NCBI GenBank assembly: GCA_007258455.2
Contig: VDFB02193867.1
Location: forward strand, 569,288,656 to 569,352,655
Direction of reading: 5' to 3'
Source: Sequoia sempervirens
Lineage: Eukaryota; Streptophyta; Pinopsida; Cupressales; Cupressaceae
Length of the DNA: 64,000 nucleotides
The translations under genes were made by a program, and so were the position numbers. Of this stretch, positions 23,201 through 33,600 are shown piece by piece; the first letter of the stretch is position 1; each line of letters begins with the position of its first letter. The notes below the pieces were generated by a model. It saw only the letters and a list, made by a program, of their open reading frames with translations, searched no databases and was not told the DNA's origin.

Positions 23201-24795
23201 CAGCTGCAAGAAAGCCATTAGGGGAAACCATCAAGAGCAATAGGCAGCCTATCGCCCCGTGAAAAAAGAAATCAACTTGAAGGTGCTATTAAAAATATCG
23301 TTTGGGAGTAACCAGTTTTAGTGCATGTGGGCACGACATGCGGGCGGTGGCCAAGAGTCAGTCGCCGCCAAAGTAGCGAAACGGGGACGAAAACTCACAT
23401 GGACGCAACGACAAAGACAAATGCGGGGTCTGCTCGTCGGGTGGACGCCAAGACTCGGGAGAAAGTGAACGGTCAGAGCAGAACAACAAATGGAAAAGGG
23501 AAACCCATGAACACAGGTCTGCAAGGGTCAATGGACACAGAAGCAAAGACCAAGGGGAAACTCGCAAGGCTAAGCCTGTAGGGGTAAATGACTTAGTGAA
23601 ACTCAACCAGGTAAACTCGACCAATATGAAGTTGATCATTTTAAGGCTCAGGGCCAACTTAGGCTAGGAGATGGGGGTGCACAAAATGAGATGAGGTCAA
23701 AATGACTCATCATGAGAAAAAAGAGGGGATCCCCACCTTTGGCGAGGTGGTTGTGCGAAACATGCACAACAAATGGCGACTCGCTAAGGGAAATTCTCCA
23801 GAGTATTTCAATGACAAACTGGAATCATGAACCCAAAATCTCTGGTTTTGATCCCCGCGCTAGGGCAAATAAACTAGATACTCTACCAAAGAATCAAAAC
23901 CACTAGTTAACCCAACCTTCAATAAGCTGAAAATTCAAGTGTGTGCAATTACGTTAATTCCCATCCTTCAATTGCTATAGGAACCCAAGCTCCATCAAGT
24001 TAAGCTACATAGTTTATTCTAACTCCAAAAGCATCTGGGACATTGCCTCGCTTCCAGTCAAGTATCCATAGCCCCGACAAGGTTGTCATTGTGATTCTCC
24101 TGAACATTTCTCTACTGTCAGCCAAGCGTCCATAACCCTGGTAGAGTTGCTCAAATCCTCCTAAAAGGTTGAATTTCTTCTTTCTTTTGATTTTCAATGT
24201 TTTTCTTCTCTTTTGATTTTTCTCTTTTCAATTCCTTTCATTTCAACCTGCAAGCAATGAAGCTCGCGTTCAAGGCTAAGAATCACAGTGGCGTTGAAGT
24301 AGAATTTTAGATTTTTCACTTAACTAAACTTCACAAAGGACCTACATCAACCTCCAAATTCTTAAAATATGTGAGATATAGAAGATTCCATAATACATCA
24401 GAATTGGACCAACCAACAACTTATCCTCTTCGAATCAAACACCTAGGTCACTTGACACTAACAGAAGATCCTCATCGTCCACTCTAAAAACTTGATTAGA
24501 GTTTGACAAAGAAATGCATAGAACAACCCCAAGTACTTAAAATGGTTGTTGTGCGCACAAATGTGCCTAGCTAAAAGAAAAGGGGCCCCAAGCAAAGCAG
24601 CAACAAAGGAAAAAGAAAAACGGAAAGCAAGGAAGAAGCAAACGGAAAGAAAACACCTAAACTAACCAAAACAAGAAAGCGGAAGCAAACAAAAGGGAAA
24701 CTAATCTAAAGCAAACCTAACCTACAGTAAAAAACTAACCTAACGAAAGCAGGAAAGCAAGATATATACATGAAACCTACACTAGGCAAAACGAA

Positions 24796-27265
24796 CTATG
24801 TGCAAAGAAATTTACAAAGAACGATGTTCAGGGAAGTAAAACTGGCATTTACGTTCGTTGGACCTTGCAAGGCATGCACAAGCAGAAGGGCAATCGTCAC
24901 GGTCCTAAGCCATACAGATTTATCCTTATACTCAGAAAAAAGAAGTTTATTATTGTAGCATTCAAATTTTATCGCATAGTCAGGGAAAATCAACAATTGA
25001 GGAGGCTCGTTAAACCCATGGTTAATCCATAAACACATTTGTATCCCCTCATTCCCATAATCAAAATAATAAGTGCAACTATGAAAATTAATAGGGGCAA
25101 GGAAGGATAGAACCTGGATGTCGTCACATGGAGGTGGTAGTGTTTGATAGTCGAGAGTGAGCACTTCATCATCAATCGTTGCATCAACAACCTCGGGTGA
25201 GCACGATGGAGGATGTGACATTTTTGATCTTGGGAATGGATAGGACTGGGCGGACAGGGCAGGAAACACCTCATCCAAGCCACTAGTGGGACCTGCAGCC
25301 TTCGCTGGCTTTTGCGAGGAGATATACTTTAGCTTGTTGATCATCTACAAACTTGGTATCCACTTGGTTGTCTTCCTTAGATGAAAAACATGTTGTCCCA
25401 TTTCCTTTCCCAAGTGTCGACCCTATTTTTGTGATGCTCAATGTCATGGGATGATTACATGCATGAATTTGTCCTAATGCAACCCTCTGAACATGTGAGA
25501 AGATCAACAATGGTCAATTCGACCAGACTCTGAGTTGCCTCTTATGGTTGATCAGGTCTATCATACTTGTTGGCAGCCATCAAAACACCCCCACTCCTAT
25601 CTTCTTCTCTTTGCAGTCCATGTATTTCATCACAAGGTGCACTTGTCTCCTCTTGTTCACTGTCGCTATAGATAAAGAAGGAATCCATCTCCCACTTTGG
25701 AGGCCCCAATGTTTCATCAACGGGAGGTTCAAGTAGTATGTCTTCATCGCTACCTACCTTTGAGATGCATTCTTCCTCGACATGGGCATACCTCTGCAGT
25801 ATAATTCCTAATGGAAATAAGTCATCAATTGATGACACCTCATCAAGGGGACCAAAATCTACTATGCGATTTCCCTCCAAGGACTTGCCATAATGCCTAT
25901 CGTCCATGGTACACAAATGCTCTTCAAGAGGAATAAAATCTTGATGACTGGTGGATAGCATTCCCATGTGTTTTTCCCCATCATTTGGAGGCTCGAGGAT
26001 GCGTTATTCTTCTTCCGTTGTTAACTCAATATCCTCATAAGGGCTGCCTTCAACTAAGTTGTCACTTGGCTCTGGCTCTTGATTCTCACGTTCAATCCTT
26101 GAAGCAACTATAGGAAGTGGTGTACTTGGCTGCCTCGCTTGTTCTTTGACTTGCTCAATGGATTCTTGGAATAGTCCACATGTGAACTCTGAGTGTGATG
26201 AGTCATTGTGTCTACATCAATTTGGTAGCAACAATACCTCCAAATCCACTTGATATCTTAGTTCAGACCAATCCCTTGCTAATATGGAGACGAATTGGTT
26301 GTATCTTTCCACCATTGGGTCCTCATCATCACTTGGGAAGGAAGTCAGATAGTAGACAACCATGGCAAGTTGTTGTTCCCACTCCTCAAAATTTTCATTT
26401 CCAGATGCTTGATCGCTGTCATTTATAAAGGAAAGGTCTTCTAATATGATTTCTCTTATGCTTTCATCATCATTTTTTGCTGCCCCAAGGCTTCCAGCTT
26501 CTTCTTTCTGATTTTCAACATCTTCATGGGCTATCTGAACATGCATTGTTGCAAACTCTGTTAATTCATCTTCAATAGCCAACCATTCCTCTCTTGAGTG
26601 GAGGATTGCTCTTTATTGATGGAGGAAAAACTTTCTGGACTAGTTACAACCAAATTTTCATCAAGGCACTTTGTTGTCTCAAGACTTTTAACCTCTGCTT
26701 CTTGGTTTTCAGTTTCTATGTCTGTTGTCCCAACATCAACTTGTGTCAAATTTCTTGGTTCATCTTTAATGTGTTGTCCTCCAAATGTTGACAACTCTTC
26801 TGCCTCATGGGATGACTCATCCTCATTGAAAGTTGGATGCTCCAACTTGTTCAAGTAACCCTTGACTTGAGTGATAATGTTTTCACACGAAGAACAAGTT
26901 GATTCTAAGTGAGGGGCATTATGAAATCTGCACCAGGTAGACATCAGTACCTCCTCCATTCTTGGTCCATTCTCACTACCCAAACATTCTTGGATTAGCT
27001 CCTTGAATGCCTTAGCTTCCATGGTTGTCAACTCTTCCTCTGGGTTTGCAAGGGCTAAAGGTTGATATATTTCCCAAAAGGGAATTTCTCCTTGCAAGAC
27101 TCTTTCAATCCTGTTCAAGAATGTCAAATATCCCAATTCATTGTGCCTGCATGTACCATGGATTCTACACTTGTTTTCCAATGCAAATTTTTGTAATGGT
27201 CTCCTCAATCTTCTATTCAAATTTGCATATAGTTGAGTGATGTTGATTTGCAAATACTTCTCCAT
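24796..27265 (-). pseudogene. Decayed unknown protein of element B
   Basis: A coding-like region starting 160 bp inside the right LTR edge, where gag is expected. It is made of open segments 26561-27265 (234 codons), 25542-26582 (same frame, two stops) and 24796-25510, linked by at least two frameshifts. The first segment is rich in Arg/Leu helices and has WCRFHNAPHLESTCSSC (about residues 110-127), a Cys/His cluster resembling the C-terminal finger of some gypsy gag proteins. The middle is strongly acidic (Glu/Asp/Ser) and the end hydrophobic. I do not recognise a family. It may be a highly diverged gag or a captured host gene. Confidence 0.45.
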
Positions 27266-27404
27266 CTCATGTCAACTTTGTTTGCCTTCAAAATTTTCTA
27301 ATTTTAAAATTCCAGCATATAAAGAGATCTTCCTATCTCAAATTTCTTCTTGAACGTTCTCTTTTCAACTTCCAACTTCCAGCTTTGTAGCCTCAACATG
27401 CCAA

Positions 27405-27421
27405 CCCTCCTTCTAGCGCCA
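27405..27421 (-). other. Probable primer-binding site of B
   Basis: TGGCGCTAGAAGGAGGG on the minus strand, four bases inside the right LTR edge. Its TGGCGC start and its position are right for a tRNA primer site. The tRNA was not identified. Confidence 0.45.
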
Positions 27422-28270
27422 GTTTTGTTGATGTGTTTTTTATGCAATTCTCAACACAAGTAATGCATAAGTGCATCACCTCTCTTGAAATTCAATCTTC
27501 CACAATCAAATTGCAGAACACTATCCCAAGTTCTCTAATGTTGGTCTTGATAGTGCTTGGAATACCTTAGTTGATTCAAGTGATTTGTTGGAATCACAAG
27601 GTGGAATTACATATGAGTTACAAAGTGTGGGAGTTGGGTCTGCAAATGGAGTTGTCAAGATGTAGAAATTGTTGCTCACTTGTTGTAGGTTCAAACAAAA
27701 GTCTAAAAATCCTATTTCAACTTCAGATTTGGCTTTACAATGTGCAATGAACCTTGTTCAAAGTCACTATTTAAAAAAAGGTCAAAAGGGCAGGGAAGAG
27801 AAGAAGTTCCTAGACCTAAGCTATGAATGAACAGTAATCATGGAGGCTGCTGCAGTAGACAAACTTCCTAAAATGGGTTTTGCTTGGCCAAGAGGAACCT
27901 ACAGTTACACAAAACCAGTGCAATCTTCTAAGGACTACAGATTTTTAGATTGCACCCACACATCATGAACATGTAATTGAACTAAGTTGCAACAATGAAG
28001 TAAGGAAGCTTATACTAGCTTTACAAAGTGATTCATTATCAACAAACCACAAAAAGCATGAGCTGGAAATCTATCAAATACTCTAACAACAAACACCATT
28101 ATCACTTCCACTCAAGAAACTAACAACTAAAACTAACATGGAAGTAGAACCATGTATACACAATGAACAAGTTCAAAAGAAACACCCATAAATAATGCAA
28201 TGTTGCTTTCTATTGCTGCAGAATGCCTTTACACCAGTTCTCCAACCATTTACAAATGAGGGGCAAGCCC

Positions 28271-28280
28271 CTATTTATAG
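28271..28280 (-). promoter_or_regulatory. TATA box in right LTR of B
   Basis: CTATAAATAGGGGC on the minus strand, matching 14256-14265 in the other LTR. It would drive transcription leftward through the primer-like site at 27405 and the frame starting at 27265. Confidence 0.5.
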
Positions 28281-28401
28281 TTTTCCAAAGCCCAAATGAA
28301 TGGCTAGGATTGAATTAAATTGTGTGGATAAGATTTGATTACATTAGGGTTTCACCTACCCCACAATATAAAGGAATTTAAAATACATCCTTTGTCTTAT
28401 T

Positions 28402-28406
28402 CCTAT
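28402..28406 (+). repeat. Target-site duplication of D, left
   Basis: CCTAT before TGTTAGAG. The right copy at 30684-30688 is CTTAT, one mismatch. The empty site is visible in the left LTR of B near 14390 as TTATTCCTATTTTG. Confidence 0.65.
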
Positions 28407-28736
28407 TGTTAGAGTAATAAGTTATTATGCTTAATTAATTATATCATATTGATTAATTAATTAAGTCACTTATTCCTCTTTATTACTTAAGCTAAACTTA
28501 GGCACATTAATAATTAATTAATTGATTAATTATTAAGTGTGCACACTAGGGTTTCATTTAGGGTTTCCCTTTTAGGGTTTCTTGATCTCCTTCATAAGGA
28601 TTGATCACTTTGTAATAATTGATTCTCTTAATGCATTTTACACTTTGAGGTTCAGAGAACATTGTTTTTGGTTCTTCATATCTTTTGCATGTGACAGGTA
28701 TCCATCTTGCTTGTAGGTGATCTTGGTTTTCTAACA
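28407..28736 (+). repeat. 5' LTR of D
   Basis: TGTTAGAGTAATAAG to TGGTTTTCTAACA. It has A+T-rich ATTAATTAATTA runs near its start. It matches 30236-30683. Confidence 0.92.
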
Positions 28737-28748
28737 TGGTATTAGATC
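28737..28748 (+). other. Primer-binding site of D
   Basis: TGGTATTAGATC directly after the LTR, two substitutions from the initiator tRNA-Met site TGGTATCAGAGC. Confidence 0.8.
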
Positions 28749-29059
28749 AAACCTGCAGCTTCCTGTTCGTGATATGAAGATATGGCCTCTCTGTGAGTTT
28801 CAAGTGCAAGGGTTTCCACAAGCATCTTTTCTGCAAGATCTGGGGGTAGCCATCTTTCTGGGACACAATGGGCTCAAACGGACACCGCCATCACGTTCAC
28901 AGCGGCCAAAAACCCTAAGAACGCCTGTCGTTTCATCGATTTTGGAGCAGTTGATCCGGGAGGCAAATTTTTTTTATCTAGAGGGTCGTACGGCCTCCCC
29001 AACACGCGTTATGAGGCACGAAAAACAAAAAAAAATTTAAAAAACATGTTTTTTTGTGT

Positions 29060-29400
29060 TCTGTGTCGGCGCCTCCCATATACATTCGATTGGCCGCTGG
29101 GCGGCCACCAGGCGGCCACCCGCCGGCCGCTCGGATGGGCGGCGCCACATCCTCCACCACCGGCCTATGCATAGCCCCCGCGGGCTCCTTTCGGCTCTGC
29201 CCGGTCATATGGACGACCGGGGCCCTCGACTCAGCCCCTAGGGGATCCGCCCCCAGAAGCACCCGCCAGCCCCTGGTCGCCCACAGGACCAGGGACCCAA
29301 ATTTTTTTCATTTTGTAGGGGGGCCCATTTTTTGAGCTGACGGCTAGACGGCCGTCAAATTTATGCTCATGAACTGCTGATGTTAGCATGACATCAGCGT
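29060..29400. other. GC-rich core and hairpin of D
   Basis: In an otherwise A+T-rich element this part is strongly GC-rich, with repeated GGCGGCCACC-like words around 29095-29140. It includes the palindrome GACGGCCGTC near 29347 and a perfect stem-loop GCTGATGT-TAGCATG-ACATCAGC at 29376-29398. Frames here on both strands (for example plus 29054-29335) are low in complexity and have no domain; they look like by-products of GC content. The region may be structured RNA, such as a packaging or dimerisation signal. Confidence 0.5.
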
Positions 29401-30225
29401 ACGGCCGACCCTCTTTGCCCCCTCCTAACCCTAGTTTGCCCTAAAAGAGCAGTTTTTTTCTTTTGGTCATAACTTGGGCATACGGTATCAAAATCGGGCA
29501 AACGAGATATCAGCGGAAAGCTAGTTCTGAGAAATTTCATTTGGTGCAGTTTATTTTTCAGTATTTTACTATTTTCTTGCATTTATTTCTGTTTGAAGTC
29601 AGATGTTGTTTTTGGACTTCTGAGCTCATAACTTTTTGCCACGATGTCCAATTTTTGCCTCGTTTGTGGTGTTGGAAAGGTATTGAGGAGCTCTATGTTG
29701 CTGTCCATGCACTTTTTCTGTATATGTCCTAGGTTTATCACTTAGTATAGATTTGGCCCGATGGGTTGTTTGGAGATTACTTGGATATTTTGGCAGTTGG
29801 GAGGGTGTATCTTGCATCTTTGCACTTCGTTTTCAGTAATACATCATTCAATAATTACTTGTTGCTTCATAGATTCCAGGGTTGTTCCCGTTTGGAGTTT
29901 TCGAGTGTTCTGAGGCATCGGGTCTACTGTCGCTTTTTTCATGATTCCTTGAGTCAATCAGTGACTTTCATCCGGTTTCAGTAGTAGACAGAAATATCTT
30001 TCCTTGCTTGCCAGATTTCGGTTCCAGTGTTACTCTACAGAGTTCTTCCAGTGCTTCTTTGCAGCATGTAATCTCATTGTAGGGAGGTTTTCTCCCACTA
30101 GGTTTTTCCTTCTCTACTCCATTCTTGCATTTGTAAATGGGTACCTGATCAGGCCTAGTTGTCGGGACCCATCTTTTCTTTCATGCATCTTATTCTAGTG
30201 TTTTAGCTTCTTCCTAAGTTCATCT

Positions 30226-30235
30226 TAAGGGGGGG
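30226..30235 (+). other. Polypurine tract of D
   Basis: AAGGGGGGGT-type purine run directly before the 3' LTR at 30236. Confidence 0.8.
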
Positions 30236-30683
30236 TGTTAGAGTAATAAGTTATTATGCTTAATTAATTATATCATATTGATTAATTAATTAAGTCACTT
30301 ATTCCTCTTTATTACTTAAGCTAAACTTAGGCACATTAATAATTAATTAATTGATTAATTATTAAGTGTGCACACTAGGGTTTCATTTAGGGTTTCCCTT
30401 TTAGGGTTTCTTGATCTCCTTCATAAGGATTGATCACTTTGTAATAATCGATTCTCTTAATGCATTTTACACTTTGAGGTTCAGAGAACATCTTTTTGGT
30501 TCTTCATATCTTTTGCATGTGACTTGTATCCATCTTGCATGCAGGTGATCGATCACTTTGTAATAATCGATTCTCTTAATGCATTTTACACTTTGAGGTT
30601 CAGAGAGCATCTTTTTGGTTCTTCTTATCTTTTGCATGTGACAGGTATCCATCTTGCACGCAGGTGATCTTGGTTTTCTAACA
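30236..30683 (+). repeat. 3' LTR of D with internal tandem duplication
   Basis: Same as the 5' LTR except that 30432-30550 is repeated in tandem as 30551-30669 (119-bp unit, a few substitutions between units). This accounts for the 118-bp length difference. Confidence 0.9.
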
Positions 30684-33600
30684 CTTATTTTGTTTTGTAG
30701 TGCCTTGAGTGCTGTAGCAGTTGGTCCTTTTGCTGATTTCCCTTTTTGTTGTAGCAAAACTACGTCAAAGTAGCCCTCTACTTGGTGTACTTGTTGTATT
30801 CTCGAACCGATTGAATTCCCCTAGTGTATGAATCGACATCATTGTGAAACAGTTAAATTACCTTGGATCTGACGAGGCAACCCCTTGATGGACATGATCG
30901 TTCGATGAAGAAGAAGCACCCCTTTTTGTTTTTGATCCTAGTGCACAACCACCCATGCTCTTGGCACTATCTCCCTTTAGCACATGTCCGCCTGACCGTT
31001 AATCCTTTTTGGTGTAGCATTTGAGATCTTCTTCTCGGTCTAGAGTCATAGGTGATATTTGGTTACTATTTCCTTCATAGAATTGGTAGGCGACACCCAA
31101 ATTTTCCATCTAAATTGTGTGCCTTATGGTTTTATCCTTCCTAAATCTTCCTTAGCATGGTTCCATAAACTCATCTCTTTATGGAATGAAGTCATAGGCA
31201 TCCCTGAGTGAACTCTTGTTCACAACAATCTTCATTTCATAGCCATAGCCCTGTACAAGACAATAAATGTAATTAGGCCTATGAAGCATAAATACATAAA
31301 GACACAACACTCTCCCTTGAATTCTCATGGTAGCCCTTCAATTACCTTGATCCTTCAGATTGTTGATCATACCCTCCCCCCTTACACCTCTTGTGTATGA
31401 TCCAATAACGTTAATATGAAGTAGCATTCTTTTTAATATCCCGATTCACCTTCCATAACTTAGGAGCAAACTTGATTTCATGCCTTGCTGGATTAAGCGA
31501 AGCACAGGTGATGGCATGCAGGGTGATGTTGTAGGAAGACCCTTGAAAGAGCGGTGCAGGCCAAACAACTACCCACATAGTGACATCCTCCCAAGTGAAT
31601 TCTACCCTTCGTAGTAAATTTTAATTTCTGCCACCCTCCTTGCTTGTGGCTTTATCCGAGACTACTTCAATATCAATCTGTATGCCACGTTCATGAAGAC
31701 TAATGTTGCAATTATGATTTTTGATCTGACCCACAAATCTCTACATAGTTTGGTGATTTGCTTGTGCAGACGTGGAAGGTGGAAATGTCATTTGCGGAAA
31801 GGAGAACGCGGGATTCCGGCAAGAGAATGTCATGAGGACATCAACGCAACTTGATCGACATTCTGCACTGTGGATCCCGTAATGGTGACATTTGTGTGCT
31901 AGTGAAGGAGCGGACTCCGCGTTAGCAATTTTCATCGAGAGAGGCACATGTAGAGAAATACGAACGACCGCCATGAGGAAGCTGTCAAGAAACGGCCTCA
32001 GCATCAACAATATGTGGGAGCTTCCTAAAATGCAGAATTCATAGAGGATATGACCACAAGGTAACATATGTGGGTGGAAACTTGCACGAAGTTGCCATAG
32101 GAATGTCGTAAGGCTAACAACGTCAGGATGACCTCCCTCCGAGCTGCGAAATCCGCAAGCACAAGCTCCATTGGGTAAAACCAAAGACCACCAGGTCAAC
32201 GCGAGTCCTCAAAGAGTGCGAAAAGGGAGTGCTTGCTTTAACATATGATCAGTCAACAACCTTCATGAGGATCCTACTTCATAATCCAACACAATTTTTT
32301 GATGTCTCTCGATACTCGTGCAAAGGAAACAAAAGCAACACTTTCCTGTGCTCTAAGGATTGTAGCACGCTTACCCTAATTGGACCAATCAAATTCTATC
32401 ACCTGTCCAATGTCCACAAGATCCCATGCCAGACTGAATCTAGCATTTCAAAATTAAAACCACTCACACCTCCTATCACTGATTAAAAACCTCTTTTTGT
32501 TGCCAAAAAATTTTGCAGCGACGTCATGTGAAGTCACTCTGTTTGAGAAAAATAGTCCTAGGGTGTCCATGTGATATCCCTGATGATGCAGGCTGAGGCC
32601 CATATAGATAAATTCCCGCACATCATGACTCATCTCAATAGATAATCTGAAATCGATAAATGAGCCAATGCTCTCTTTGAATGACCTAACTTGGCATCGG
32701 TAGATGAGCAGGCTTGTCTGATGGTGAATGCATGCTAGTTTTCAAAGGATTATAATGCAGATAAGACACTCCTCATGTGGGAGAGATTGTGTCAAATATT
32801 ACCAAGCTCTGTAATAACATCAAATTTTATTCTAGGTGGACTCATACTTTGCGGGTCGAGAAGGTGGCGCTACCTTTCTTGGGGAAGAAGCATGGCCAAC
32901 AGAGGTGTAGACTCTGCATTTATGAATTCCGTCAGGCAGAGCAATACGGGATGCCATGATCAAGATGTCGTTAGGGAGCAGCATAAAGTAAATGGAGGTC
33001 TGCAGTGTGGCCTCCGCATGAAGGATGGTTGTGTGAACTAGATGGCGTTGATCCTCGTTCATTCATCACCTTACCCGAGTAACAATCTTAGTTCTGCCTC
33101 AGTGATTCTGTAAACTCTTTCCAATGTTGGTTGTAGCTTGATCACTCAATAACACTCAGGTTTAAATGGAAAATTATTAAATATTCTTAGAGTTTCACCA
33201 TCCATTCGATGCTTCACGATCTTCTACAAAATGAAATCTTCTTACTTGATAAATGCCTTGTAACTGGATTCCTTTAAGTAGGAAGGAGCTTTCAGGAGGC
33301 AGTAATGAGAACCTCATCTTAGGCGGTCGTGGGTGTGGCGGATCCCACAATGGAAAAGGTCATCGGAGATGTTAGTGCGAGCTGCTGTTATGATGCTGTT
33401 GTTTAGAGGACTACCCTAGAGATTGTGGAACCTGCATGAGAGATCGCCATCGGGCACATAGGCTCGAATGGCCACCACAAGTTTATCATTTAGGAATGGC
33501 TTGAAAGTCGTGACCTACACTAGAGTGAGCTTCGCAAGCTTCACACTTAGTACACTTCCCCATAGTGTCGCTGGAGAGTTTAATATTTAAGAATATTTTC

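Larger units (their letters stand above)
13411..23771 (-). repeat. Left LTR of B, interrupted by copia C
   Basis: Homologous over its whole length to 27426-35460, from TGTTGATGTG to CATGCACAACA. Copia C (15257-20285) is inserted at a GAAAG target. It lacks about 425 bp present at roughly 34600-35030 of the other LTR. Frames inside it, such as the minus-strand one at 20593-20937, recur in the partner LTR but show no known domain. Confidence 0.85.
23772..27425 (-). other. Internal region of element B
   Basis: 3.65 kb between the giant LTRs. On the plus strand it opens with AATGGCGACTCGCTAAGGGA, which looks like the primer site of Ogre/Tat gypsy elements. On the minus strand it opens with AAACTGGCGCTAGAAGGAGG, also primer-site-like. 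The 24580-24740 part is an A/G-rich tract on the plus strand without a frame. The coding-like part is 24796-27265, minus strand. No integrase or RT motif occurs in any frame. Confidence 0.7.
28407..30683 (+). mobile_element. Short non-coding LTR element D (TRIM/LARD-like)
   Basis: A 2,277-bp element with LTRs of 330 and 448 bp, a primer site, a polypurine tract and a 1.5-kb internal region without any gag or pol domain. The 5' and 3' LTRs are nearly identical apart from a 119-bp tandem duplication in the 3' copy, so it is the youngest insertion in the stack. It must move with proteins supplied by another element; its primer site suggests a copia type. Confidence 0.9.

Noticed and set aside
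23830..23905. tRNA- or SINE-like stretch: on the minus strand TTGGTAGAGTATCTAG followed about 50 bp later by GGGTTCATGATTCC, like A and B boxes.
   Set aside because: The B-box has two extra bases, no cloverleaf closes and no repeat termini were seen. A tRNA scan would decide.
29054..29335. 93-aa GC-rich frame in element D.
   Set aside because: Overlapping frames on both strands are open only because stops are rare in GC-rich DNA. No domain or codon bias supports it.
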